This document shows positions 35,759 to 47,300 of a stretch of 64,000 bases of DNA, in pieces (positions within the stretch are counted from its first letter, which is position 1; each line of letters begins with the position of its first letter). The position numbers were made by a program, and so were the translations under genes. The notes below the pieces were generated by a model. It ran no database searches and was not told the origin of the DNA. It saw only the letters and a program-made list of their open reading frames with translations. Location: positions 46,100,200 to 46,164,199 of the forward strand of contig CM070517.1 in the NCBI GenBank assembly GCA_036346375.1, given 5' to 3'. This DNA is from Guadua angustifolia (taxonomy: Eukaryota; Streptophyta; Magnoliopsida; Poales; Poaceae).

Positions 35759-36705
35759 TGTTGGAATATTTGGGCTTGGCCCACTTATTGAGACAAATAA
35801 TTCCTAGAAAATCTCAAAGGCCCACTCATGAGGAGGCATGTGCACTATGAATAGTCCCACATTGCTAGCCTAAAGTGGTGAACACTAGTTTATATAGTGG
35901 AGTGTGATTCACCATGGTAGAACCATGTGGGAGAAAGGGAGAAGGCCCACACGCTGCGCCGCCGCGGGCATGGGCACGGCCGGGCGGGCGAGGGCGCGGG
36001 CGCGCGGCACTGCGTGAATGGTCCGCCGAAATCCGGTCCAGGCCTTGCGCAGACGCAGCTTCCTTTGCGCTTTATTCTTTGCTACTCGGATTCGTCGCGG
36101 TTGCGGTATGAGATAAGGACTCAGAACGGACTCCGATCGTGGCACGCCCTCGAGTCACGTTCGGTCGCGTTACCGAGTAACCCTATAAATATCGCGTCGT
36201 GCACCGTGTAGAGATACGCACAAACACATCGCTAGGGTTTTGCCACCTCTCGCCATCGCCGCCGCCGTAACCTTCTCCATCCCGAAGCGCCGACGCATCT
36301 GCGATCGGAGAGCGAGTCTCCGGAACCCTTCGTCTTCGAGATCCCGCACCGGAGAGGGCGAATAAGGTTTTTGGGAAGCGCTCGCGCGATCGCTCAAGAT
36401 CGCTACCACGGCTCGCTCTCCTGTTCTCGCTGCTGACGCCGTCGTAGCTGGCCGCTTCGCGACGCGCCGTCAACACTGCAATCGCATCTACTACGCTAAC
36501 GCCGCAACAAGAACCGCAACGCAACGCGCGTCATCCTCTTCGCCAAGACGTTCAATCTGTCCTAACCTCGTGGTTAATCATGTTTATCAATATGATCATG
36601 ATGTTCGTGCTATCTAGTATGTTAGAGATATACATGCTAGTTTCGTCATGCTTGCTCATGATTTATATTCGGAATTTAATCTGGAAAATGTCTAATTTCT
36701 CAACA
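35759..36705 (+). mobile_element. Copia-type solo LTR (947 bp) with GCAAT target duplication
   Basis: Starts TGTTGGAATATT and ends TTTCTCAACA, giving perfect TGTTG/CAACA ends. GCAAT is present at 35754-35758 and again at 36706-36710. TATAAAT at 36184-36190 and a GC-rich leader fit a copia LTR. No internal sequence or second LTR is present, so it is a solo LTR left by LTR-LTR recombination. It is absent from copy A, which has a deletion over this place. Confidence 0.88.
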
Positions 36706-36710
36706 GCAAT

Positions 36711-37764
36711 GTCACCTGCCACCGAATCCATACTCGAGCAGTCGAGCTCCATGTTGAGTCTCCATCTTTCTCTTGAAGGATCAAGTCCTGCCGTCATCTC
36801 CGCTGTAGCCCTCAGCCCCTCACCCAAAAGAAAAATCCTCGTGATTCCGTCTCTCTTCGTGTTTTGGGTATTATTTTTATAAAATTATTTAAAAATATAT
36901 AAGTTTTTTTTTAAAAAAAACGCGTGCATCCACGCCCTCAGCCAACCCAACTGTTCACACTTTTCAACTGCAAGGTGTCAATTATTGTGTTCTGGTGATG
37001 CTTTGTTGCTCTGCTGACTCTGTGGAATCTTGATTTGCTTATAGATATTGTGGGCATTTCTGCTACAATACTCTCATTCTGTTTTCACGTTCCTATCGGA
37101 ATGTACAAATAGTTCATAATTTTCGTACCTCGAAGGCTCAAGAGGCTCTCTCTTGATGCTTGCCGTACGTAAGTGAATGAACATTCTGTTAATGCATTCT
37201 TGACTCGTAGTTTAGTTGTCTTGAGAGCCACTGCATGCGTTGCCTTCTGGACTTGCTGGATGCATCGTCCCTTGAGGTGATCTCAAAGAAATACCCCTGT
37301 TTCTTGTGGTCGGTGGAAAGAGATTCTTCGGTGAACTATGGTGTTGCTGCTAGATCACTGTCTTTCTACTCTGTTTGCTGCACACAATTTTCCCTTTCCC
37401 TAAACCTGCTAGTTTGACATCCAACAGTCTGATTGCCTTCATTATCTCGATATGATTCATTGCATGATACAGTAGGCCAACTGGTACATACATGTTCTAA
37501 TTTGCTGGCTCGAATGTATCTTTTGGACTTAATCCGTGTATGTAATTGTTTAGCAAGTATGTGATTGCAACTATATATCTGAGATCACAATATGTTCAAG
37601 GAGCCATTTGACAAGATAGATGTACAGTCTTCCTTGTACGTGATTCTGATACAACCAGTCCAAAACCTTAAACAAAGGGTAGATCTGAATAAAAGAACCC
37701 CGCAAACTCAGCACACGTGGATTAAGATTTCGTCAGACATGCAAGCTAGCTAGTACATACGTAC
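36711..37764. other. End of duplication copy B
   Basis: 36711-37010 has no counterpart in copy A. 37011-37764 matches 20613-21366, including the 60-codon frame at 37235-37417. No gene is called. Confidence 0.4.
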
Positions 37765-37794
37765 ACACTATATGGAAAATACATTCTACTTCTA

Positions 37795-38322
37795 GTTGTA
37801 GTTACTTTCACCTCTGACATATGATCTAAACAAATTTAAAATACTTTTTTATCACTTTGTTGCACTTATATTCTAATTAGAAGATACTCCAACATGAACT
37901 ACACAAAAAATTGTGGAGTTCATGGTTTTCAGCGTATTTCGCAAATACCTTCGTATAAGCACATAGAAAGAATACATGTAAAAAATGTAAATACCACCTA
38001 GGTGGTCTTATATACCCGTATACTACACGTACATATCCTCCGTCACATGAGATATTCCTTACGTTATAAGATACTCCATATACGAGTATATAAGACTATC
38101 TAAGTCGTGTTTACATTTTTTTAAGACATACTTCTTTTTATGTGCGTGTATAAAGGTATTTGCCAAATATGCTAACTATGGACTCCCTTCCAATTTTTAG
38201 AACTCCTTCCAATTTTTTTTTTCATGTGGTTCATATTAGAGTATCTTATAATTAATATATGAGTGTGCCCAAAGTGAAAAATAAGTATTTTAAGTTCGCT
38301 TAAGTGATATATCAGGTGTGTG
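37795..38322. mobile_element. Long foldback (inverted-repeat) element, arms ~240 bases
   Basis: The left arm (about 37797-38035) and the reverse complement of the right arm (about 38085-38320) align along nearly their full length. Pairs include CTTAAAATACTTATTTTTCA against TTTAAAATACTTTTTTATCA, and GTCTTATATACTCGTATA against GTCTTATATACCCGTATA. The loop is only ~50 bases near 38060. Outer ends pair as TTACTTTCACCTCTGACATA with TTACTCCCACACACCTGATA. The element is non-coding, looks like a foldback MITE and would form a long hairpin if transcribed. Confidence 0.72.
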
Positions 38323-38329
38323 GGAGTAA

Positions 38330-38557
38330 GGGTGTGTTTGGTAGGGATTCAGCTTCTCCAGATTCGTGAATCCGGTGAGGCTGAAAATTCTAGCTTCACC
38401 AGATTCGTGAAGCTGAAGCCGTGAGTACATTAAGAGTGTTTAGATAGATCATCTTGTTTACATTTTAAATAAAAATATAAACTTAATTCACTTTATTTTA
38501 GCCTACAAGTTTTAGATTTCAGATGAAACTGAAATCTAAAACTCTACCAAACAGACC
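38330..38557. mobile_element. Tourist/Harbinger-like MITE, copy 1 (228 bp)
   Basis: Ends are GGGTGTGTTTGGTAG and CTACCAAACAGACC, inverted repeats of each other. Flanks are TAA and TTA, one mismatch from a 3-base target duplication. The interior matches the MITE at 61945-62174 (shared TTTTAGCCTACAAGTTT and AATATAAACTTAATTCAC). Confidence 0.8.
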
Positions 38558-38574
38558 TTAGCTATGACCCGGTG

Positions 38575-38800
38575 ATCTTACCATAGAAAAAGTAGAAATC
38601 CAGACTGCCTGAGACGGGCCATGACACCGGAGACGGCCCGGCCCGTTCAGGTCTAGAGCGTAGACGACGCCACAGTAGTGTAGCACGCAAAACAAGCCAT
38701 CTTTCTCGTTATAAACAGCACTGGTGTTGTGGTCCTTGTGGACACCGAAACAAGCCATCTTTCTCGTGATAAACCTCTCTCCTCTAGGAGAATAGATCAT
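38575..38800 (-). pseudogene. DUF295 gene fragment
   Basis: The minus-strand frame contains NEKDGLFCVLHYCGVVYALD, matching DGLFYVLRCDGSIYTLDLNG in the DUF295 gene at the left edge of the window. About 75 residues survive, with no F-box and no C-terminus. It contains a short internal duplication: the ACAAGCCATCTTTCTCGT word occurs twice, about 61 bases apart. Confidence 0.6.
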
Positions 38801-39400
38801 CCCTCACAGGGGCAGAACTAAGTGGAATTTTGGTGGTGGCGATGCGAACCTGTTGCGATATATACATGTGGAGAGTGCATCAGGAAACATAGACTTTGTA
38901 TTGGACACCAGGCAGCCAAGTTCGGTACAAAATATGTGCAGCAAATATGGCAGATTGAGACTGAGCGACCAGGATGACAGTATTCCAACGACAAGCAACA
39001 AAATCATGGTTCATAAAAGAAACTGTTCCAACTAACTGCAAGCTTTTCAAAGTGTTATCATCCAGGTACTCAAAAAATTATCCGACTACTGTTCTAGAAC
39101 AATCAACGATACAACATTCTTCAAGTCCAGTTCCTGTAAACTTGAAATAGTTGTAGCATCATCAGAAATAAACATAAGAATATAAAGAAGTGCATTTCAA
39201 CGTATATGTCAACAGTGATCAAAGAATATTCATGTTACAAACAATTTCAGAGCATGTACATATCGAAAATTTCAATTCTTAGCCATATGCAGTATATTCC
39301 ACTACAAACAGAGCAACACTACTTACATAGTAGTATTCTCACCGAAAAGAAAATAAGTGCTTTACAAACTCCAATAAGATTGTATTTGCTGAGCAGCGTT

Positions 39401-39720
39401 TCACTGAGAAGGAAAGAACCACATTGGGAGCCCTGAAGTATTGAGTATTGGTCCTGTCCCAATAAAAAATGGATTGGTTATCCCATCTCTCATGTTGTAT
39501 ATCATGGAACGATATGAATAGTTGTCAAATTCATTAGCATAGGGATTAGGGTGATCCTCTTTAGTCTCCTCATATTGAGAGGCGGTAAAGGAGTTGCTGC
39601 AGGATTTGTTGACAAAAATACTCTCTCCAACTAAACTCTTCATTTCCATCAATCTACAAGGGTTTGAGCCAAAATCCAATGCAAAGACTTTAACTTCAAT
39701 AGTTAGGTCCTTGGGCTATG
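39401..39720 (-). pseudogene. C-terminal fragment of an F-box/DUF295 gene
   Basis: The minus frame ends SGLPMWFFPSQ and stop, with YNMRDGITNPFFIG and KSCSNSFTASQYEE before it. The intact gene at 50.9-52.3 kb has KSFPACQYEEVEDDLIYF, YNMRDGTTAPFAAG and SPAWFFPSE at the same places. Only about 100 C-terminal residues remain; the upstream part was not found. Confidence 0.72.
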
Positions 39721-39769
39721 AAGCTCTTTGTGAAAAATAGACATGCCAAATTACTTGAACCTAACCTAC

Positions 39770-40190
39770 TCCCTCACTTTAGAAACAAAACAACTAGCTC
39801 GGCCGGCAATGGAGGGTTGTGTTCCTGGAGTTCGTTAGTAGCAAGCACGGTTGGGAAGGAAGGTGGAAACCCGCAGTAGTGGAGCAATGGGCTCAGCTTG
39901 GCCATGCTGGCGTCGAGGTGCTTGCATAGTTTGCAGTAATGGAGCAATGGGCTCTTGGCCATGCCGACATCGGGCTGCTTGCATAGTTTGTCCTGCCAAA
40001 TCAACTTTTCCCTCTTCAACAAGCTATTCCGTGGCAAGATGTAGTTGGAAGCTCCAACTGAGCAATGTGTATGGTCCCGACATCTCCCATACCTAAGCAC
40101 TGCTCTACTCTTGATCTAACTTTGAGAATAACTTTGAGAGTGAAGCGATGGAACCTTCAGTTCCAACCATGGAGTATACATATGCATCCA
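39770..40190. other. Intergenic DNA with ~60-base tandem duplication
   Basis: The block around GGAGCAATGGGCTC and GCTTGCATAGTTTG occurs twice (about 39880-39938 and 39939-39995). An open minus frame crosses it but has no known domain. Confidence 0.45.
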
Positions 40191-40235
40191 CAGTAAGTAT
40201 GTTACTCTGCTGGATCGATATATGAAGTAGGGCAA

Positions 40236-40778
<543 letters not shown>

Positions 40779-40919
40779 CAACCATCTGATTTCTAGTATA
40801 TTTTTTTCACTTAGCTTGTTACGTGAACAAATGGATTGAACTATCTGAACAAGTGCGGAACATGGCATCTGATTTCTGCCAAATATCGGGAGACCGACGT
40901 GTAGTGCGTCCCTTGTTTT

Positions 40920-41030
40920 AAGGGCGATGTTGTTTGGCCCGGCCATTGGCCATCTCTATCACACTATCGACAATGGGCGATGCTGTTTGCCTCGCCCGAT
41001 TGGCTATCTCTATCACACACTGACAGTGAA
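40920..41030. repeat. ~57-base tandem duplication
   Basis: GGGCGATG(T/C)TGTTTG followed by ATTGGC(C/T)ATCTCTATCACAC occurs twice in a row with ~85% identity by eye. Function unknown. Confidence 0.6.
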
Positions 41031-41438
41031 CTGCAGGCCGCAAAGCGTCAAAAAGGTTTCATATTCGTTTTATATTCAAGGAAAATCCCAAAACTAGATG
41101 AAAAATGTATTTTAGATTTAAATTTCAATTTTCAAATATTTAACACTTAAACCTATGCACTTAGGGTTAGGCCGGCTTATGCGGGACCCACCGATGACTC
41201 CGGGCGCTAGCTCGGGGTCGAGGGCTGCATCGGCGAGGGCGGCGCTTTCGAGTTCCACATCTCTGGCTCCTCCTCTCCTTGAGGCCTTGGAGCATTCAAG
41301 TTTCAGTAGGTATTCTGTTCTCCCCGCTTAGTAAAAACTTGGTATTCTGTTCCCCTCTTCTATTCCCGAGTCGCCGCTTCCAAGGCAGGTCAAATCGCCA
41401 TTGCTCTCCGCGGATTTGCTCCATCCATAAAATCTGCC

Positions 41439-41985
41439 ATGAAGACCCGTCGAACGGCCCCAGCTCACTCAAGCACCGCGTCTTCTTCCATTTGCTGTCG
41501 GCGGCGCAAGGCACGGCGGCCCCTTACTGCCTCCGACAGAAGGTGAGCTACTTTCCCATGTCCACCTGAAATTTGTTGAAATGGTCTGGTCTACCCATTA
41601 CACAGACTGTGGAGATTTTCGCCCCTAGGCCAAACATCTCCAAAGATTCATAACTAGAGTAGCAAGACAATGAAATAGGTGTGATAGTGCAATCAATGAC
41701 TAGTGGACCAATGGGCACCCACAGAATTAAAATCCTGGATATACCACTGCAAAATAAATTGTGTTTTTTATGCAGAGGCAGATGGCAAATGATGAAAGTT
41801 CAAGCCTGTATCAACTTTGAGGAGCAGCTCAAGGCCATATATGGCCAGAAAGATACAACATCAAACTCAATATCAGACTCTATGGCTGCTACAGATTCAG
41901 GGGTTTGTTTCTCCATTAAGTCAGTGGGCATGCCACCGCAAGAATTGGATCAGCCAATGACATTTTGCCGGATGGGCGGTAAGTA
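41439..41985 (+). other. Possible two-exon gene fragment, Myb/SANT-transposase-associated type
   Basis: A short first exon from ATG 41439 to 41542 (MKTRRTAPAHSSTASSSICC, basic) has a GTGAGC donor. An exon at 41776-41980, after TTTTTATGCAG, continues in frame with FEEQLKAIYGQKDTTSNSIS and ends at a GGTAAGT donor. No downstream exon was recognised. The second exon resembles the minus-strand piece at 43.4-43.75 kb (YGEKLKTIYDENTPSDSV), so both may come from the same gene type, proteins with Myb/SANT-like heads found with Harbinger-type transposons. This assignment is tentative. Confidence 0.35.
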
Positions 41986-42474
41986 GAAAGGAAAAACTTG
42001 TGTAAAAAACAAGTAGAAAGGAAAACAATTAAAAATCTAAAGAAGTTCTCTCTGGAATCCTAGGCGCCAGTCTCCGATTCTTTTTCTTATAAGCAACTTA
42101 AAATTATAAGCAGGAAATTTGGGGAGGTTGCCTCAGGTAATCTTCAATTGGTCATTAGCACGTGCCCCTGAAGAAACTGGCACTCCTAGCTCGTCAAAAT
42201 AGAACATCCTAAGTAGAGCACTGGCAATTCCCGCTGAAGAAACTGGAACGCCTAGCGCATCAAAATAGTACGCCTAAAGCAGAGGGCAATGGCACTTAAT
42301 TCACACGCCCAGCTAATGGGGAGACACAATTAAACATTCAACTCTCTGATAATGCTACATATTCAATTAAAACAGTTAAGAGCACACAAAAATCTGAATT
42401 TTGGAATACAAACAGTTGAGTAGGTATAAATCTGAATTTCACTCAACATAGTTTAGAGTCTCAATGCTCATCAT

Positions 42475-43745
42475 TTTCTTAACGTGGCAGCCTCCCTCTC
42501 CTTCAAGTTCATCTCCCTGTCCTGCTTCTTCTCCAACATGTCCAACTCCCCAGTTTGCTTCCTGTCAGTGTCGTTTTTCTCATCAATGGTCAAAATTTCA
42601 ATTACAACAACCATATTATACCGTAATGAAATACCCACGGCCATCTTGTGCAAGGATATTCAAATGGATGGGAGAAAGAAATCATGCCATTCACAACAGT
42701 TAAGAGCACACAAAAATCTGAATTTTGGAATACAAACAGTTGAGTATGTATAAGTTTGACAAGCAAAATCTGATTTTTGGGATAAAGCACAGGACAAGTT
42801 TACTACTATTGCTACTTGCTTGATAGAACCTTTAATAATTTCACCATATTACCAAATGTGGTAGAACCTTTAAGCTTTAACATGCAAAAGACTTCATTGG
42901 ATACATAAGGACCAGCAAATCTTCAGGTTTTGAACAACATAGTTACTCAGTCTAAATAATTTCACTCAACAAAGAAAATTCACAAAAAAGAAACATTACA
43001 TGGGGAAAATTCTAGACTAATATTTCATCAAAACATTAGATGTACAGAATGTTTTAACCTTAGGTGGTAGATGCCCTCCGCCTGCCAATATTTCATCAAA
43101 ACAAGAAGTATAAATCATGCGAGCATATTCAAAATATTTCCATTTATAAGATATTTTCAAAATTATACGAGTGAAATAAGAAGAAAACATAACAAACAAA
43201 AAAGGGAAGCTTGGGGCATTGAATTTCGAATTTCTTTGCATGCAGTGATTAATATGTGTAGAATCAGTGATTAATTGTCACAATCTGCAAATTAGACATT
43301 CTTCTACAAGATATTTTCAAAATATATCTAGAAAAATGGTTTATTATAGGAATGAAATAAGCAGAAAACATAAAAAACTGGCTTACCAGCAAACCTTGGG
43401 GATCATACTTCACCAACTAGGTGTGATGCAGGAACTTGATCCTTGCATCATAGGTTGTTGCCATAGAAAACCCCAACAGAGTAGTATTGGTTGCAAGTAA
43501 ATCTACAGCGATGGCATAGGCACTGCTTGAGTAGTTGACACCATTGTCTAGAAGGTACTTTATCGCACTCTTGAAGTCCATGCAAGGTGGCTCCGACTGT
43601 GGCGTTGGCTGCGACACACCCATTGACTGACCAGAGAAAGGAGGCGCTGAAATAGTCACAGAGTCTGATGGTGTATTTTCGTCATATATGGTCTTGAGCT
43701 TCTCCCCATAAGTGCGACAGATTTTGAATTTATTGTTGCCTCTAC
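42475..43745 (-). pseudogene. Myb/SANT-like, transposon-associated gene remnant
   Basis: Two minus-strand exon pieces. 43745-43432 encodes NNKFKICRTYGEKLKTIYDE, then a Q/P/S-rich linker, then FKSAIKYLLDNGVNYSSSAY and ATTYDARIKFL before a stop. About 42600-42475 encodes a charged coiled coil (DMLEKKQDREMNLKEREAA) ending in TGA. The layout (linker, helical segment on the pattern AY..A..LL......F......R..FL, coiled-coil tail) is common in plant Myb/SANT-like proteins linked to PIF/Harbinger transposons. The Myb head is missing, so this is a remnant. Confidence 0.4.
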
Positions 43746-44313
43746 CCTACGATGCAAAGTCTCAGTTCAAGTTTACAAACAAAGTGAACAGTGGTGAACT
43801 GAGAGGGTGGAGCTAATACCTTACTACTCTCTGTCAAGCCATTGTACTCACCCCATAAACCCTTAGTTACCTAGTCATCAAGGAGGTGTCGACCAATTTA
43901 GAAGGAGAACAGCAAAGGAGATTCTAGAATTAAAGGCTAACTAAGGGCTTACTAATTTAGACAATTTCCCTCTAACAGTACTGTTTGGCTCAATTTAGAC
44001 GTTTGGTGTTTTAAAACCATGTGAAACTAAGGTGACACCACCTATCTTTTCAAAAGACGAGATGAAACTGGATGAATTTTACCTGGATTGTTTCATGTTC
44101 CCTTAGGAAAGTTTACATGTTCCAGTAATTATATGTTAATGTTCCCGTAGGTAATTTACATGTTCCAATAGTTTTACATGTTCTATGTTCCTGTTCCTGT
44201 TTGTGTTCCAGTATGTTCCCGTAGAATGAATAAAACAAGCAAGCAGAGATTAAACAATGAATGCCACCAGACGAAACTGATATTTGGTTTTGGCACTCTC
44301 TCTCAATAGTTAC

Positions 44314-47300
44314 CTAGTCATCAAGGAGGTGTCGACCAACTTCAAGGGACATGTAAGCGTCGAAGCACGCATATTCGACCTGCTTCGGCGACAGCACCTG
44401 TGCAAACCAGTTTGTTCTGGTCGCAGAATTATCCATGTGACATCCCAATAACTCAGTTGCTAGGTTCTTCAGCGATGGGTTTTTCATATCTGACTGCTTG
44501 ACTGCCACTATGTCTGCAAGGTCAACCATGTTGGCCACCTTCAGGTTGTAACACTTAACCAGCAGGTGGGCGTCTTTGTGGATCCCCATGCCAATGAAGC
44601 AGCATTTGGAGTTCTTAAGGAAACTGATAAGATCTTCCGGGATTCTGTCGGCATTGATGATATGAAAGATGAGGCATTGGTCATCAATGTAGAGCTGCAG
44701 GGTGCCAATCTTTTGCTTAAGAGGACCCTCAACGGTTTTGCTCTCGGTATCTAGACCAACGTTGAGTGCCTCCCTATTGTTGAATTGCTGGAGGAAAACC
44801 TCAACGTCAAAGGCCTTGGATGTGACTATTGTGTTGATGACAGTGTTACTGAAGTGGACAGTGGTTGGCGGTCTTGTGAAGCGTGCAAAATCCTGCGCAA
44901 ACAATACATGGCATAGTCAGCACAGATAAGTGTACAAGTGTATTCTGGATAGCCGGCACATGTGTTATATTTCTTTAACTAACCGTTTGATTCTTCTTTC
45001 TGTTACTCTGGCTGGCATTAAGATTCCTCTTAAAAGCACCTGCAAGCCTTTCTATGATGTCTGGGTTGCATTTGACATACCGAACAATCGCAAGGTGTTT
45101 GTCAGGATCTCGACTGATGCTTCTGGCGTGCTGGATGAGCTCCAAGATGTGGTCCTTCTTCTTGGAGGGGCAGAGGGGGCAATGGAAGGTGCCGTCCGGG
45201 TTGCAAATCATTTTTATTCCTTTGGATTTGAGGACATTATAATACTTGCTGTCCGTCGCATCCGAGCAGTTGTCAGAGGACTCAGTGTCACCCTCCAAGC
45301 TGGAGTCACTCTCCGAGTTGTTCTCATTATCACCCTCTGAAGGCTGAATGGCTTGATTTGTTTGACTTGTGTCCCCTCGGATCAAAGGAGCAGCATTGGG
45401 GATGCAGACCATTTGGCACTTTCTACTCTTTTGTGCAGGTTCCTCGGGAGAGTAACACCCTTTTGCTTCTTCCTCTTCTTCCTTGCTATCCTCTGCTTGG
45501 CCATCAGATCGTATGGTAGGGACGGGTGCGTCGCCAACCTCCGGGTCCAACTCCATGTCAGTACGGTTTTCCCCTCCCTCTTCCTGCATGCACAACTTGA
45601 AATCAGATTACAGGAGATAACAAATCATAACTAAAATCTTATTTTCAGGAAGAAAAAACAATATCAATGAACCAAAATCATCATTCTCCTTATTAGGTCA
45701 GTTGACTGGATGGACAAAAGGTAACCATGCAAAATAAAACTAGCAATCATAGTACATAAATTCAGCAGCTAACAAGCATAGTCTTCGTCATTTGTTTCCA
45801 AAATTTCAGCAGAAGTCATGGAGCGTTGTTGGCACAAAAGGGTGTTACTCACTTTTTGTTTTTGTGTCCTGAGGTATGTTGGGGTGCAGAGCTTGTGTCC
45901 TCTGAAACTGAAGAACAATCTAGTTTCCTCCTTTTTCTTGAGTAGGTCGCCACGAGCTCAGATTAGCGCACCTTGACATAGGTCTTGTTAGTTACTTCAT
46001 TTAAGCCCTCCTATTTTTCCACCTCTGCCGTCATCTCAACCTCAGCAGGAGATGAACTATCAGCAACATTTCTTGTCCGTGGATGTAAACTGCTGGGCTC
46101 GTCCTCTCGCCGCTTCAACATTTGTTCCCTCTTGTCTGCTTGGACTAGGAATCTTTTCTTCATGCACATTTGTTCTCGCTGAAACCTCCCTAACATCCGC
46201 TAACAATGCAGCTACTTGATTAGAGTGCAATGATTTTAATGTAACCATGACAGACTCCAGATCATTTGCCCATAACTTTTCATGCCTATCAATAATATCT
46301 TGCAAGTGCTGGGGTACCTATTGACAAATAAAACATCAAATAAAGAACATGCTTTTGAAATATGCCAAAAACAAGTGGAATAGATTATAACATCTAAAAT
46401 TACCTGCTGGAACATGAACTAGAACTACAGGAACATGTAAAATTACCTACTGGAACATGAAAGTAGAACATAGAACAATTGGAACATGAATATAGAACTA
46501 CTGGAACATGTAAAATTGCATACTAGAACTTGAACGTAGTACTACAGGAACATGTTAAAATTGCCTACTGGAACATGAGGTTGATTTAGGTCCTGTTCTC
46601 CTCAGCTTAACTTATTTAACTTATCTACTTATTCAGCTTATCTCATAACTTTGAGAGTTTCCCGAGGAGGCCTCGAGAATCAGTTGCTCTTAGTTTGGCA
46701 TGCCTTCAACATAGGAAGAAAACAGATTCAAAAAACCAAATCGTTTGTATTTTAAACGAAGATAAGTAAATAGGCAGATAAGTTAGATAAGTCAAATGAG
46801 TTGTATAGAACAGGGAGCCATTCCTCGGACGCAGAGTTAACCGCTTCAACATGTTCTTCGACAATTGGCTGGTCTTGGTATGGAGTAGCTAGTACATCAC
46901 GAAACTGAAAAAAAATGTCAACACACTAATAATTTTTGGGTGAGAAAAATCAACACAACAGAAGCATATACATACAGGACGGCATCCAAATACACCGAGT
47001 TTTTATTCTTGTCAACTTTATCCACAAAGTCAAAATCATCATTGCAAACATTGCATATCCTAGGCAAAGAGTAGTTAATCATGTGACTGTTGAGAGGTCC
47101 AGTTTCAAGGTTTAGGAAGTCCATGTAAATAATCTGCATACACAAGAAAAGAACACATATCGTGATAAAGCAGAAAGCTCATAAGAAACAAAAACAAATG
47201 CAACAAGGAAATGTGTACATAGAACACGTACCACAAGAAACCCAAGACATCCACCAACCCAGTAATTTTTCGCGCGTTGATCTGTGGACATGTTCTGAAA

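Larger units (their letters stand above)
24359..37764 (+). repeat. Segmental duplication, copy B (contains STP gene 3)
   Basis: Homologous to copy A as described there. Without the Reina element (26395-30515 plus one target repeat), the 33.0-33.4 kb insertion and the solo LTR, the two copies align end to end. The left border coincides with the broken end of the copia fragment. The right border is at CAAGCTAGCTAGTACATACG. Confidence 0.88.
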
